DNA from: an uncultured Pelagibacteraceae bacterium
Lineage (GTDB): Bacteria > Pseudomonadota > Alphaproteobacteria > Pelagibacterales > Pelagibacteraceae
Assembly: GCA_902591045.1 (NCBI GenBank)
Contig: CACIZC010000004.1
Coordinates: 33,159 to 97,158, forward strand
Direction of reading: 5' to 3'
DNA length: 64,000 bases
In this document: in pieces, positions 54,192 to 64,000 of the stretch
Layout: the number at the start of each line of letters is the position of its first letter
Position numbering within the stretch: position 1 is the stretch's first letter
The notes under the pieces: model-generated
Seen by the model: only the letters and a program-made list of their open reading frames with translations
The model's database searches: none
Told to the model about the DNA's origin: nothing
Program-made: the position numbers and the translations under genes

Positions 54192-55117
54192 TATTTTTCA
54201 TTTAAATATTTACACCATTTTTCAAAGTGTGGCTGGTAATAAAAATCAAAAGAGTCTTTCCCAATCGGTTGTACCACAGGAAAATATGGACATCCCTCTA
54301 AAATTCTGGGAACTTTTAGAGCTTCTGCAATAGAATAAGCAATTGATTGATTTCCAATAAAAAATTTACTTGATTTAATTATTTTTGCCATATCAAGATA
54401 ATCTTTACATTCATACATTTGAAGATTAGGGATATCTTTTTTTAAATCATCAAATTCAAAATCTAATCCAATAAAATATATTTCGCTGTAATTTTTTAAA
54501 AATTTGTAATTAATAAATTGATTTCTATACCTAAAGGTTCGATGAATAATAATTTTATTTTTTAATTTTTCATGCTCTCCAATATCTAAATATGGATTAG
54601 CTAAATCAACTTGGATTCCCACAATATGAAAAAACCATCTTGGAATGTTGTAATGCATATTCACAGGCAACTCTCTGAATAAATCAAGGTTAATATCAAT
54701 TTTTTCTCCATTATACTTGTCAGCTTTTTTTAAAAATTTTTGACTTTTTAAAAGAGGCAAGAGAAGAGAAAGTATTTTGTCGTTTATATATACTTTTCCA
54801 GCAGGATGCTTGTAATATGCAAGAGGCATTTTTTTGTTTACTTGAATAAATAAATTACACTCATGGTTTTTTGACAGTTCTTTTATTACGGGTAAAGAGT
54901 AAACGACATCACCAGAATGACCAGAATGAATAAAATTTAAAGATTGATTGTTTTTTAATTTTTTTTGAATTTCGTATATATAATTTTCATATTTTTCTTT
55001 AAAGACCTTTCTACTTTCTTCTATTCCTTTATCTTTAAGTTCTCTAAATGACTTTAAAAGTTTATATTTTTTTCTATCGAATAATTTGTAATAGAATTTT
55101 TTTAAATCTATTTCCAT
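54188..55117 (-). CDS. GT9-like (heptosyltransferase-fold) glycosyltransferase
   Basis: A 309-residue protein of the GT-B fold. FIHSGHSGDVVYSLPVIKEL at the N-terminal domain and FFIGNQSIAYSIAEALKVPR in the nucleotide-binding domain match ADP-heptose:LPS heptosyltransferase-type proteins. The first 50 residues are an extra Lys/Glu-rich helical segment. Donor and acceptor are unknown; a role in surface glycan assembly is likely. Converges with the VTC gene with a 4-nt overlap. Confidence 0.75.
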   Translation of the reverse strand: MEIDLKKFYYKLFDRKKYKLLKSFRELKDKGIEESRKVFKEKYENYIYEIQKKLKNNQSLNFIHSGHSGDVVYSLPVIKELSKNHECNLFIQVNKKMPLAYYKHPAGKVYINDKILSLLLPLLKSQKFLKKADKYNGEKIDINLDLFRELPVNMHYNIPRWFFHIVGIQVDLANPYLDIGEHEKLKNKIIIHRTFRYRNQFINYKFLKNYSEIYFIGLDFEFDDLKKDIPNLQMYECKDYLDMAKIIKSSKFFIGNQSIAYSIAEALKVPRILEGCPYFPVVQPIGKDSFDFYYQPHFEKWCKYLNEKY

Positions 55118-55229
55118 ACAAGGCTTAATATCATATAAATTAATCTTTTTCAGCTAAGGCAGGGGTTTAATTTTTCAATTTTTCCTTTTTAAATTTATGG
55201 ATTGATGCTAAAAGTGCTCAAAACAAAAC

Positions 55230-55314
55230 GGGCAAGTGGCGGAATTGGTATACGCGCTAGTCTTAGGAACTAGTGCCGCAAGGCTTAAGAGTTCGAATCT
55301 CTTCTTGCCCACCA
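55230..55314 (+). tRNA. tRNA-Leu (anticodon UAG)
   Basis: An 85-nt tRNA with the acceptor stem GGGCAAG/CTTGCCC, GTGGCGGAATTGGTA in the D region, an anticodon stem-loop CTAGT-CTTAGGA-ACTAG with anticodon TAG (reads CUN Leu), a long class II variable arm and GTTCGAATC in the T loop. The discriminator A and CCA are encoded. It stands 22 nt before tig. Confidence 0.97.
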
Positions 55315-55335
55315 AAAACTGTAAAGAAGGTTTAA

Positions 55336-56697
55336 ATGAAAGTAACTGTAAGTTCCAAAAAAGGTTTTAAAACTATTTTGTCAGTTTTAGTTGAAAAAAA
55401 AACTATACAGAAAAAATTAGATGAGAAGTTAAACGAACTTCAGAACAAGGTTCATTTAAAAGGTTTCAGGCCAGGCAAAGTACCAACAAATGTTATCAAG
55501 AATCAATTTGGCAAAGCAATATATGGGGAAGTTATAGACAGTATATTAAAAGAAACTTCTAGCAAAGCAATAGAGGAAAACAAAATTAAAGTTGCTGGTC
55601 AACCAAAAATAGACTTAAAAACTTTTGGAGAAGGAAAAGATTTAGATTATACCATAGAAATTGAAACACTACCTTCTGTCAAACTAAAACCTTTGGATAA
55701 AATTAAAGTTAAGGATTATGAAATTATTGTTGAAGACAATACAGTTGAAAAAAGGATAAATGAAATTGCAAAAAATCAAAAAGATTTTTCTGATAAAAAA
55801 GACGACGAAAAAGCTAATTTAAATGACCTAATAATTTTTGATTACAAGGCAACAGTAGAGGGAAATAATTTTGAAGGTAATGAAGGAAAGGATATTCAAA
55901 TTATTTTAGGTAAAGATTTATTTATAAAAGGTTTTGATAAGCAGCTGGTTGGGTCAAAAAAAAATGATAATAAATCAGTCGATGTTAATTTACCTGAAAA
56001 TTATCCTAAAAAAGATCTGGCTAATAAAAAAGCTAATTTTCAATGTAAAATAAAAAATATAAGAAAACCGATTGAAATTAAAATTAATGATGATTTTGCA
56101 AAAAAACTTGGTGCAAAAGATCTTAAAGATTTAAAAAGTTTAATTAAAAAACAAATTACGTTAGAATATCAAAATACTTTAGACACAATTACAAAAAAAG
56201 AAATTTTGGAAGAAATAGAAAAATCTCATACAATCGACTTACCACCCAATCTAGTTGAACAAGAAATAAATTTATTAAATAAAAATTTAAAAAAAGATGA
56301 GTTAGAAGAAAATAAAACCAAAAATAAGGATTTAGCAAAATCTAGAATAAAGACTGGAATCATACTTAATGAAATTGGAGAAAAAAATAATTTAAAAATT
56401 AATGAAGTTGAAATAAAAAATGAGATTGAAAAACAAGCAAAAAATATGCCAGGACAAGAAAAATTGGTTATGGAGTACTATCAAAAAAACCAAAATGCTA
56501 TTACAAGTTTAAGAGGATCTTTATATGAGGATAAAATAATTCAATTGATTAAAAGTAAAATAACTTTAGAAAAAGTAAAAATAACATTGAGCAAAGCAGA
56601 GGAAATTATAAAAAATTTTTCAAAAAAAGACCAAGAATCAAAAACAAGAAATATTAAAAAAAAGCCAGGAAAAAGTAAAATTAAAAAGAAAAAATAA
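55336..56697 (+). CDS. tig: Trigger factor
   Basis: Ribosome-bound chaperone and prolyl isomerase, 453 residues. The ribosome-binding loop is in LKGFRPGKVPTNVIKNQFG; the PPIase domain covers about residues 155-235 (DLIIFDYKATVEG, then KGFDKQLVGSKK); the rest is helical. The C-terminus carries a Lys-rich extension of some 25 residues (KKPGKSKIKKKK). The order tig-clpP-clpX-lon is classical for proteobacteria. Confidence 0.96.
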   Translation: MKVTVSSKKGFKTILSVLVEKKTIQKKLDEKLNELQNKVHLKGFRPGKVPTNVIKNQFGKAIYGEVIDSILKETSSKAIEENKIKVAGQPKIDLKTFGEGKDLDYTIEIETLPSVKLKPLDKIKVKDYEIIVEDNTVEKRINEIAKNQKDFSDKKDDEKANLNDLIIFDYKATVEGNNFEGNEGKDIQIILGKDLFIKGFDKQLVGSKKNDNKSVDVNLPENYPKKDLANKKANFQCKIKNIRKPIEIKINDDFAKKLGAKDLKDLKSLIKKQITLEYQNTLDTITKKEILEEIEKSHTIDLPPNLVEQEINLLNKNLKKDELEENKTKNKDLAKSRIKTGIILNEIGEKNNLKINEVEIKNEIEKQAKNMPGQEKLVMEYYQKNQNAITSLRGSLYEDKIIQLIKSKITLEKVKITLSKAEEIIKNFSKKDQESKTRNIKKKPGKSKIKKKK

Positions 56698-56743
56698 AAA
56701 AAATTAGCAAAAAGTCTTTTAAAAATGTATAAACTTTACTGCA

Positions 56744-57355
56744 ATGATTCGTAAAATTGAAGAACAAATGAATAATCTAATACCTATGGTTGTTGAGCAG
56801 ACAAACAAAGGTGAAAGAGCATATGATATTTATTCTAGATTACTTAAGGAGAGAATAGTATTTTTAGTTGGCGGTGTTAACGATAATGTTGCTTCATTGG
56901 TTACAGCACAACTACTATTTTTAGAATCAGAAAATCCAAAAAAAGAAATCTTTTTTTATATAAATAGTCCTGGTGGCTTAGTTACATCTGGATTAGGAAT
57001 TTATGATACAATGCAATATATAAAATCCCCGGTATCTACTCTATGCATAGGACAAGCTTCTTCTATGGGATCGTTTCTTTTAGCAGCTGGAGAAAAAGGT
57101 AAAAGATTTTCACTACCCAATTCAAGAATTATGGTTCACCAGCCATCGGCTGGCTTCCAAGGTCAAGCAACCGATATACAAATACATGCCAAAGAAATTT
57201 TATCTCTTAAAGAGAGACTGAATAAAATTTATTCTAAACATACTGGCAAATCTCTAAAGGAAATCTCACAAGCTTTAGAGCGTGACAAGTTTATGACAGC
57301 TGAAGAAGCAAAAGATTTTGGCTTGATAGACTCTGTAGTTGAAAAAAGGAAGTAA
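56744..57355 (+). CDS. clpP: ATP-dependent Clp protease proteolytic subunit
   Basis: ClpP is the serine protease barrel fed by ClpX. The 203-residue protein has the active-site Ser in [17 protein letters not shown], His in [13 protein letters not shown] and Asp in the following region. Nothing is missing. It is 46 nt after tig and 78 nt before clpX, so separate promoters are possible. Confidence 0.97.
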   Translation: MIRKIEEQMNNLIPMVVEQTNKGERAYDIYSRLLKERIVFLVGGVNDNVASLVTAQLLFLESENPKKEIFFYINSPGGLVTSGLGIYDTMQYIKSPVSTLCIGQASSMGSFLLAAGEKGKRFSLPNSRIMVHQPSAGFQGQATDIQIHAKEILSLKERLNKIYSKHTGKSLKEISQALERDKFMTAEEAKDFGLIDSVVEKRK

Positions 57356-57433
57356 TACACAAGATATAGAAAGCCGCACAACTTATACTTGCCTTAAATT
57401 TCAGTAACATTTAAAATTAGATTTTGATTCGTT

Positions 57434-58687
57434 ATGTCAGATAAAAGTAACAAAAATATTTTATATTGTTCATTCTGCGGTAAAAGTCAGCATGAAGTCA
57501 AAAAATTAATAGCTGGTCCAACAGTATTTATTTGTGATGAGTGCGTAGAACTTTGCATGGATATTATTAAAGAGGAAAACAAAAGCTCTTTAATAAAACA
57601 CCAAGATGGTGTTCCGACTCCAAGAGAAATATGTAAAATTCTTGATGACTACGTTATAGGACAAAGTTATGCTAAAGAAGTTCTATCAGTAGCTGTACAC
57701 AATCACTACAAAAGATTAAATCATGAATCAAAAAATAGTAAAGATGTTGAATTATCTAAGTCCAATATTCTTTTAGTAGGACCCACTGGTTGTGGAAAAA
57801 CTTTATTAGCACAAACTTTGGCTAGAATTCTAGACGTTCCATTTACAATGGCCGACGCTACTACTCTAACTGAAGCTGGCTATGTCGGAGAAGATGTTGA
57901 AAATATTATTTTAAAATTATTACAAGCAGCTGATTATAATGTAGAAAAAGCCCAAAGAGGTATAGTTTATATTGACGAAGTAGATAAAATTAGCAGAAAA
58001 TCTGAAAACCCCTCTATAACAAGAGACGTGTCCGGAGAAGGTGTTCAACAAGCATTACTTAAAATAATGGAGGGAACAATTGCCAGCGTACCCCCACAAG
58101 GTGGTAGAAAACATCCTCAACAAGAATTTTTACAAGTAGACACAACTAATATTCTTTTTATTTGCGGAGGTGCTTTCGCGGGATTAGATAAAGTTATTGA
58201 AAGTAGAGGTAAAGGTAGTTCAATTGGTTTTGGAGCTAAAGTTAAGAGTAGCGAAGAAAAAAATATATCAGAAGTTATAAAAAAATTAGAACCAGAAGAT
58301 CTTATAAAATATGGATTGATACCAGAATTTATAGGAAGAATGCCTATAATAGCTACGCTTGAAGACTTGAATGAAGAATCTTTAATTAAGATTTTAAAAG
58401 AGCCTAAAAATTCTCTAATTAAACAATACAAAAGACTTTTTGAGTTTGAGAATGCAAACTTAGAGTTTAGAGAAGATGCGTTAACGGAGATTGCTAAAAA
58501 AGCAATTAACAAAAAAACTGGTGCTAGAGGACTTAGATCGATTCTCGAATCTATTTTGCTTAAAACTATGTTTTCATTACCTGATATGGAAAATGTAGAA
58601 TCAGTTACTATTGATAAGTCAGTGGTCAAAGGAAAATCTGAGCCAATTATTACATATTCAAAAACTAAGTCCACATCTGTCGCATAA
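57434..58687 (+). CDS. clpX: ATP-dependent Clp protease ATP-binding subunit ClpX
   Basis: ClpX unfolds substrates and passes them to ClpP. The 417-residue protein has the N-terminal zinc domain ([11 protein letters not shown] and ICDECVELC), Walker [16 protein letters not shown], Walker [11 protein letters not shown] and the pore loop region. The ClpP-contact IGF loop is visible as SIGFGAKV, which sits in the family's usual place. Length is standard. Confidence 0.97.
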   Translation: MSDKSNKNILYCSFCGKSQHEVKKLIAGPTVFICDECVELCMDIIKEENKSSLIKHQDGVPTPREICKILDDYVIGQSYAKEVLSVAVHNHYKRLNHESKNSKDVELSKSNILLVGPTGCGKTLLAQTLARILDVPFTMADATTLTEAGYVGEDVENIILKLLQAADYNVEKAQRGIVYIDEVDKISRKSENPSITRDVSGEGVQQALLKIMEGTIASVPPQGGRKHPQQEFLQVDTTNILFICGGAFAGLDKVIESRGKGSSIGFGAKVKSSEEKNISEVIKKLEPEDLIKYGLIPEFIGRMPIIATLEDLNEESLIKILKEPKNSLIKQYKRLFEFENANLEFREDALTEIAKKAINKKTGARGLRSILESILLKTMFSLPDMENVESVTIDKSVVKGKSEPIITYSKTKSTSVA

Positions 58688-58729
58688 ATGCCACTTGAAA
58701 TAACTTTTTAAGTAGCCATATTATCGAAT

Positions 58730-61111
58730 ATGAGCACAGAAAAATTAAAGCCACTTCTACCACTTAGAGACATCGTTATATTTCCATCTATCGTTACACC
58801 TCTATTTGTAGGAAGAAAAAAATCCATCAAAGCTTTAGAAGAAGTAATGAAAACAGACAAATCTATTGTTTTAGTTACTCAAAAAAATTCAGAAATCGAT
58901 GACCCCGAGGAAGAACATATTTATTCTTATGGTTGTTTGAGTAAAATTTTACAGCTTTTAAAACTTCCTGATGGAACGGTAAAAGTGCTAGTCGAAGGAA
59001 TTGATAGAGTAAAAATCAACGAAATAGACAAAGAGAATAGTAAGTATTTAAGTTGCAAAGCATCTATTATTCCAGCCGAAAAAGAAAGTGAGTCCGACAA
59101 AGCATTTGTATCAAATCTAGTTAAAAAGTTCGAAAAATTATCAGTATTAAGCAAAAAAGATGTGGCTGATTTTTCTAAAAACCTAAAGTCATTAACCAAT
59201 ACTTCTCAGGTAGCCGACCATGTAGCCTCAAACTTAAATATTTCAATTTTTGAAAAACAACAATTATTAGAAATCACAGGAGTAAGAAAAAGATTAGAAA
59301 AAATTTATGAAATAATCGAAAAAGAAACAAGCGTTATTAGCATGGAGAAAAAAATAAGGGGCAGAGTCAAAAACCAGATGGAAAAAACTCAAAGAGAATA
59401 CTATTTAAATGAACAGCTAAAAGCTATTCAAAAAGAGCTTGGCGAAATAGAAGACGGTAAAGATGAAGTTTCTAATTTAAGCAATTCAATTATGAAGGCA
59501 AAAATGCCAAAGGAGGCTCAACATAAATGTATGTCTGAGCTTAAAAAATTAAAGGCGATGAGTCCTATGTCAGCTGAAGCTACTGTAGTAAGAAATTATC
59601 TAGACTGGATGATTGATCTTCCTTGGGCTAACAAAAGTAAAATTATAAAAGATTTGAATTTAGCTCAAAAAATTTTAGATGAAGACCATTATGGTCTTGA
59701 AAAAGTCAAAGAGAGAATTATTGAATATCTAGCTGTTCAAAAGAGAATAGACAAACTCAAAGGCCCTATATTATGTTTAGTTGGTCCACCTGGAGTTGGA
59801 AAAACATCTTTAGGTAAGTCAATTGCAAGAGCGACTGGAAGAAAATTTGTTAGAATTTCACTTGGCGGAATAAGGGACGAAGCTGAAATTAGAGGCCACA
59901 GAAGAACTTATATAGGTTCCTTGCCAGGAAAAATTATACAGATGATGAAAAAGGCAGGTACAAATAATCCTCTATTTCTTTTAGACGAAATAGATAAAGT
60001 TGGAAGTGATTATAGAGGCGATCCTTCCTCAGCTCTTTTGGAAGCATTAGATCCCGAACAGAATAAACAATTTAATGATCACTATTTAGAAGTAGACTAT
60101 GATTTGTCGGATGTTTTATTTGTGACTACAGCTAACACACTTAACATACTTCCTCCATTATTAGACAGAATGGAAATTATTAGAATACCTGGCTATACAG
60201 AAGATGAAAAAATTAACATTGCTCAAAAATTCCTAATACCTAAACAGAGTGAAAACAATGGTTTAAAAAAAGACGAGTGGAATATTTCTGAAAAAGTAAA
60301 TAGAAAAGTTATAAGAGATTATACTAGAGAATCTGGTGTAAGAAATCTTGAAAGAGAGATTTCAAAAATCGCCAGAAAGATGGTTAAGAGAATAGACTCT
60401 AAAGAAAAAGTAAATAAAGATTTGTCAGAGGATGATTTAAATAAATATTTAGGTGTTAAAAAGTATAACTTTGGAGAAATTGAAAATGAAAATAAAGTTG
60501 GAGTTGCAACTGGATTAGCTTGGACAGAAGTTGGCGGAGAGATTCTTAAAATAGAATCAGTAAACATGTCAGGAAAAGGAAAAATGCAAATAACAGGAAA
60601 ATTGGGTGAAGTTATGCAGGAGTCAGTAAAAGCCGCTAAGTCGTATGTCAGATCTAAATCTTTAGAGTTTGGTATAATACCACCTGTTTTTGAGAAAAAA
60701 GATTTTCATATTCATGTTCCAGAAGGAGCAACACCTAAGGATGGTCCATCCGCAGGTATTGCTATGGTAACATCGATAATATCTTCAATCACAGGAAATC
60801 CTATTAATAAAGATGTAGCTATGACCGGAGAGGTTACCTTAACAGGAAATGTTTTACAGATTGGTGGGTTGAAAGAAAAGTTATTAGCTGCTCATAGAGC
60901 CGGGATAAAGAAAGTTTTAATACCAACTGACAACAAAAAAGATTTAGTAGAAATACCAGATGCTATTAAAAAAAGTATTGATATAGTTCCAGTTAAAAGC
61001 ATCGAAGAAGTATTAAAACATGCTTTAACAAAGGAGATCAAACCAATAAAATGGGTTGAGATTCAGAATGAGACTGGAAAAGACAAATCAGAAACTACAA
61101 GCACTCATTAA
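58730..61111 (+). CDS. lon: Lon protease
   Basis: A 793-residue ATP-dependent serine protease. It starts with the LON N-domain (LLPLRDIVIFPSIVTPLFVG), then a coiled region, an AAA module (GPPGVGKTSLGKSIARATG; LFLLDEIDKVGSDYRGDP) and a protease domain with the catalytic Ser in PKDGPSAGIAMVTS and Lys in LKEKLLAAHRAGIKK. No truncation. A spacer of 42 nt separates it from clpX. Confidence 0.97.
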   Translation: MSTEKLKPLLPLRDIVIFPSIVTPLFVGRKKSIKALEEVMKTDKSIVLVTQKNSEIDDPEEEHIYSYGCLSKILQLLKLPDGTVKVLVEGIDRVKINEIDKENSKYLSCKASIIPAEKESESDKAFVSNLVKKFEKLSVLSKKDVADFSKNLKSLTNTSQVADHVASNLNISIFEKQQLLEITGVRKRLEKIYEIIEKETSVISMEKKIRGRVKNQMEKTQREYYLNEQLKAIQKELGEIEDGKDEVSNLSNSIMKAKMPKEAQHKCMSELKKLKAMSPMSAEATVVRNYLDWMIDLPWANKSKIIKDLNLAQKILDEDHYGLEKVKERIIEYLAVQKRIDKLKGPILCLVGPPGVGKTSLGKSIARATGRKFVRISLGGIRDEAEIRGHRRTYIGSLPGKIIQMMKKAGTNNPLFLLDEIDKVGSDYRGDPSSALLEALDPEQNKQFNDHYLEVDYDLSDVLFVTTANTLNILPPLLDRMEIIRIPGYTEDEKINIAQKFLIPKQSENNGLKKDEWNISEKVNRKVIRDYTRESGVRNLEREISKIARKMVKRIDSKEKVNKDLSEDDLNKYLGVKKYNFGEIENENKVGVATGLAWTEVGGEILKIESVNMSGKGKMQITGKLGEVMQESVKAAKSYVRSKSLEFGIIPPVFEKKDFHIHVPEGATPKDGPSAGIAMVTSIISSITGNPINKDVAMTGEVTLTGNVLQIGGLKEKLLAAHRAGIKKVLIPTDNKKDLVEIPDAIKKSIDIVPVKSIEEVLKHALTKEIKPIKWVEIQNETGKDKSETTSTH

Positions 61112-61123
61112 TTAAATCGAAAA

Positions 61124-62014
61124 TCATTCTATCCAATTCTTATATTTTGCAGAATTATCTGTAATATATTTAGGCAAAGTTTGGTTTTCCGCAATTTCTA
61201 ATTTTTTTTGATTCTTAAATTTGTCTTTACTTTTATCTGCAGAATGATCATAAAAAACTAATTTTTTTTTAATGAATTCTTCCATATCTTCTTTAGAAAA
61301 TTTATTATCCTCATATTCGTTATGATGAGCAAAATTTTTCATTTTATCATGCAAGCTTTCTGCTGATCGAATATTTGTAAAATGCCAACCTCCATTCTTA
61401 ATTATTTTAAGGCTTGTATATTTTTTTTTTGAAAAATACGTGTCTATTCTCCAAAAAGGATATTTTTTTCCTTTGATATTTCTTAACCATTGAGGATTTG
61501 TAAAATTCTTTTTTTTACAAGCTTTTGTTCCATGCCATTTGAAATTTGGATATATAAGATTGAGTTTGTAATAAAACATTTTTTGTTCAAATAAAAAAAT
61601 ATTATTATTTATACTTTCAAAATTCACAATTTCTAAATTTGGAATTTCATCCAAATCAGAAAGAATGATAACATCATCATTATCAGCAGTTTTAATACCA
61701 TTCATCAAACAATTTCTTTGAAAATTATCTCTAGCTAGACCATTAAATATTTTTTTTTGACTTTTAATTTCACTAGAGTCCGAAGATCTAATTTCTTTAA
61801 TATCTGAAGGTTCTTTTTCGTTATACAAGTATTCTATTTTATTTTTAAATTTTGGAAATTTAGATATATCGAAGTTTTTGTTTTTTGTATTACCACTATG
61901 GGTAAATTTACTCTCAGAAATTATAAATTTACTCACATATTTATCTAAAATATTGAACCGAAGATCCAGTAATTGATCCTCATCATAATACATAAAACAA
62001 TCATAAATTTTCAT
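61124..62014 (-). CDS. Glycosyltransferase family 17-like protein
   Basis: A 296-residue protein resembling GT17 (N-acetylglucosaminyltransferase-like). Motifs are MKIYDCFMYYDEDQLLDLRF at the start, KFIISESKFTHSG, the metal-binding ILSDLDEIPN and GGWHFTNIRSAESL. Such genes occur in marine bacterial polysaccharide clusters. The coding strand is notably A/T-rich with many Lys and Asn. It converges with lon and diverges from the epimerase fusion, opening the surface-glycan region. Confidence 0.85.
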   Translation of the reverse strand: MKIYDCFMYYDEDQLLDLRFNILDKYVSKFIISESKFTHSGNTKNKNFDISKFPKFKNKIEYLYNEKEPSDIKEIRSSDSSEIKSQKKIFNGLARDNFQRNCLMNGIKTADNDDVIILSDLDEIPNLEIVNFESINNNIFLFEQKMFYYKLNLIYPNFKWHGTKACKKKNFTNPQWLRNIKGKKYPFWRIDTYFSKKKYTSLKIIKNGGWHFTNIRSAESLHDKMKNFAHHNEYEDNKFSKEDMEEFIKKKLVFYDHSADKSKDKFKNQKKLEIAENQTLPKYITDNSAKYKNWIE

Positions 62015-62067
62015 AATATTTGAATAAAAGTCTAATTTAATATATCAAAACTCTAAATACATAAATT

Positions 62068-64000
62068 ATGAAAAAAATAGTGATTACAGGCGGTATTGGA
62101 TATATCGGTACAGAATTATGTAAAATTTACTCCGGAGAAAGCTGGAATAGTAAAATAACAGTCATTGATAAAAGATTTGTGTCTGAAAGAGTTAATCAAC
62201 TCAGAAATTGGAACATTAACTTTATAAATGAGGACATAGCTAACCCAACAAATATTGCAAAAGAAATTATAAAGGAGGCAGACGTGGTTCACCATTTAGC
62301 AGGTGTAACTGACGTTGCTAGAGTCAAAGACGAAACTAACGCAATTAAAGATAAAGAAATGATTCATACGGCCTCAAAGAGTCTAGATGTAATTCTTTCA
62401 GAAGTTTCGAATAACTGTAAAATAATTTTCCCTTCCACTCATGTGATATTTGAAGGCAAAGATACTTTAATTAAAGATATAAAAGAAAATTATGAATCTC
62501 TACCTATTTTACCTTACGCAAAAAGCAAAGATGAAAATGAAAGAAAAATTAAAGATTCAGGAAAAAATTTTATTATTTTGAGATTAGGGTCAGTTTATGG
62601 CTATACAAATGATGCCACTAGATTAAATATAATGCCAAATTTATTTTCAAAAATTACATCACAAAATGGAACTATAAAACTTTTTGCAAAAGGCAAGCAG
62701 CTTAAATGTTTAGCGCCATTATTTGATGTAGCCAGATGTTTTAAATTTATGGAGGAAAAAACAAATATAAAATCTGAGATTTTTAATGTAGCCAAAGATT
62801 CTGTTACCGTAAAAGAAGTTGCTGAAATTTGTAAAAAAATTAATCCCAAAGTCAAGATAATAGAAACTGATGATAAAATTCCAAATGAAGGCTATAGTTT
62901 ATCTAGCGAAAAATTACTAAGCTCAGGATTTAAATTTTTATATAATTTAGAAACTTCATTAAAAGAAATGATTGAAAAGTGGTCAGAACAAGAAATTACT
63001 AAGGATCTTGAGCATGTAAAAAAAGGTGAAAAAGAATTTGTTGATGATAGAGGAAAAATTAGCAATCATGAACTGCCTGAACCAATAAATCTAATTGGAT
63101 ATATTGACTCTAAAGTTGGTACAGTCCGAGCAAATCATTTTCATCCAATACAAGAACAAAAATGCTTATTAGTTAAAGGACAATTTATCAGTGTTTACAA
63201 AGATCTTCTTAATGAAAATTCTCAAAAAATAACTCATGTTGTTAATGAAGGCGACTTGATTGTAACGAAACCAAATGTTGCTCATGCTATGGTTTTTACT
63301 AAGAATTCTATTTTTTTAAACTTGGTTAGAGGAGAAAGAGAACATGAAAATTATGGAGTCACACATACTAAAAAATATATTTTGGTTAAAAAAGAAGAAA
63401 AAAAATTACTTATGGATTCGTATAAATTTGATTGTCGTTCATGTGGAAATAATGATCTAAAAAGAGTTCTGTCATTGGGATACCAACCTCTTGCGAATAA
63501 TTTATTAAACAAAAAAGACTCCAAGTGCGAATTTTACCCGCTTGAAATGAATTTTTGTTCCAATTGTTATAATTGCCAATTGTCTGTAGTAGTTGATCCA
63601 AAAAAAATGTTTTCAAACTATCTTTATCTGTCATCTACATCTAAATCTTTTAGAAAACATTTTGAAGATGCGGCACAAAAATACATAAAAAAATTTAATC
63701 TTTCGAAAAAAAAATCTTATATTCTTGATATTGGTAGCAACGATGGTGTTGCGTTAAAACCGTTTAAAGATATAGGTTACAAAAAAATTTTAGGAATAGA
63801 GCCAGCTAAGAATCTTGCAAAACTGGCAAACAAAAACAAGATTAAAACAATAAACTGTTTTTTAGATAAAAAGAATTTAAAAAGAATTAAAAAAAATGCT
63901 GATATTATATTGGCGTCAAATGTTTTTGCACATTCTGACAGGCTAAAAGAAATGGCAGAATGTATGCTTAAAATTCTTAGCAAAAAGGGTACTATTATTA
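62068..64000 (+). CDS. Fusion of sugar epimerase/dehydratase, cupin and C-methyltransferase (3' partial)
   Basis: One open frame of at least 644 codons runs off the window end. Residues 1-310: extended SDR with TGGIGYIG (7-14), Ser/Thr in FPSTHVIFEG and YAKSK (Tyr150, Lys154). Residues 330-445: RmlC-like cupin with NHFHP (356-360) and a late VAHAMVF. From about 449: a zinc-binding domain (CRSCGN at 456-461; CSNCYNC at 497-503) and a SAM motif DIGSNDGVALKP (554 onward), as in TylCIII/NovU-type sugar C-methyltransferases. Together it should modify a nucleotide sugar and then C-methylate it. The ATG at 63412 is in frame with no stop before it. Confidence 0.82.
   Translation, partial: MKKIVITGGIGYIGTELCKIYSGESWNSKITVIDKRFVSERVNQLRNWNINFINEDIANPTNIAKEIIKEADVVHHLAGVTDVARVKDETNAIKDKEMIHTASKSLDVILSEVSNNCKIIFPSTHVIFEGKDTLIKDIKENYESLPILPYAKSKDENERKIKDSGKNFIILRLGSVYGYTNDATRLNIMPNLFSKITSQNGTIKLFAKGKQLKCLAPLFDVARCFKFMEEKTNIKSEIFNVAKDSVTVKEVAEICKKINPKVKIIETDDKIPNEGYSLSSEKLLSSGFKFLYNLETSLKEMIEKWSEQEITKDLEHVKKGEKEFVDDRGKISNHELPEPINLIGYIDSKVGTVRANHFHPIQEQKCLLVKGQFISVYKDLLNENSQKITHVVNEGDLIVTKPNVAHAMVFTKNSIFLNLVRGEREHENYGVTHTKKYILVKKEEKKLLMDSYKFDCRSCGNNDLKRVLSLGYQPLANNLLNKKDSKCEFYPLEMNFCSNCYNCQLSVVVDPKKMFSNYLYLSSTSKSFRKHFEDAAQKYIKKFNLSKKKSYILDIGSNDGVALKPFKDIGYKKILGIEPAKNLAKLANKNKIKTINCFLDKKNLKRIKKNADIILASNVFAHSDRLKEMAECMLKILSKKGTII

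Noticed and set aside
58117..58674. A 185-residue reverse-strand reading frame inside clpX
   Set aside because: Antisense to a fully conserved gene, with a Ser/Leu/Ile-rich sequence typical of shadow frames.
63412..64000. A separate methyltransferase gene starting at 63412
   Set aside because: The upstream cupin frame runs in phase through this ATG without a stop, so a fusion is the simpler reading; only sequence from relatives can settle it.

Overview
The window reads as a streamlined, AT-rich chromosome segment from a marine alphaproteobacterium, most likely SAR11 (Pelagibacterales) or a close relative. This is an inference from strongly A/T-biased codon use, very short spacers, many 1-17 nt gene overlaps (ATGA and TAATG junctions), few obvious Shine-Dalgarno sites and the gene families present. 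No species can be named from sequence reading alone. I saw no insertion sequence, phage gene, CRISPR array or rRNA operon. No gene-free stretch exceeds 300 bases; the largest, about 236 bases, holds a structured RNA.

Layout. 1-4269: glycine cleavage genes gcvT (5' end cut off by the window), gcvH and gcvP. 4269-8737: an amine-oxidase-like flavoprotein, DUF1365, a cyclopropane-synthase-like methyltransferase, a DUF3833 lipoprotein and an SDR, a set resembling lipid-modification/photo-oxidative stress loci of other alphaproteobacteria. 8759-14348: TspO, a DAO-type oxidase, a Yip1 membrane protein, hisI with a tiny zinc-ribbon gene, folE, an AcuI-like reductase with LysR regulator, and a bactofilin. 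14467-18227: rhomboid plus RseP-type protease, HU and an ammonium transporter with clear terminators. 18226-22411: peroxiredoxin, a glycosyltransferase-like protein, a DsbA/HCCA-isomerase protein, an ABA4-like membrane protein, recX, cysQ and two very small genes. 22450-25030: mnmA, a pseudoknotted RNA of unknown class ending in a terminator, an unknown membrane protein and a 27-residue arginine/lysine-rich microprotein. 25030-38859: aroQ-accB-accC, thiS-thiG, RNase E/G, PBP1A, prfB with a programmed frameshift, an AsmA-like protein, tyrS, anmK and a hydrolase.

38940-45353 is a complete iron-sulfur assembly operon (iscR-sufB-sufC-sufD-sufS-sufU-sufT-sufA) with a candidate IscR box at its promoter. 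Next come glnA (reverse strand) and a tightly packed operon from 47320 to 54191: nnrD, ybaK, an EamA transporter, a WecA/MraY-family sugar-phosphate transferase, then a DUF4956 membrane protein, a secreted CotH-like/beta-helix protein and a VTC-domain protein. The last three form a plausible polyphosphate or cell-surface system. tRNA-Leu(UAG), tig, clpP, clpX and lon (55230-61111) form a protein quality-control block. The right edge enters what looks like a surface-polysaccharide region: a GT17 glycosyltransferase and a long open reading frame fusing a sugar epimerase, a cupin and a C-methyltransferase, cut by the window end.

The most unusual items are the RNA after mnmA, the three-domain sugar enzyme, the DUF4956/CotH/VTC cassette, the 27-residue basic microprotein, and an RNase E/G lacking the zinc-link cysteines.
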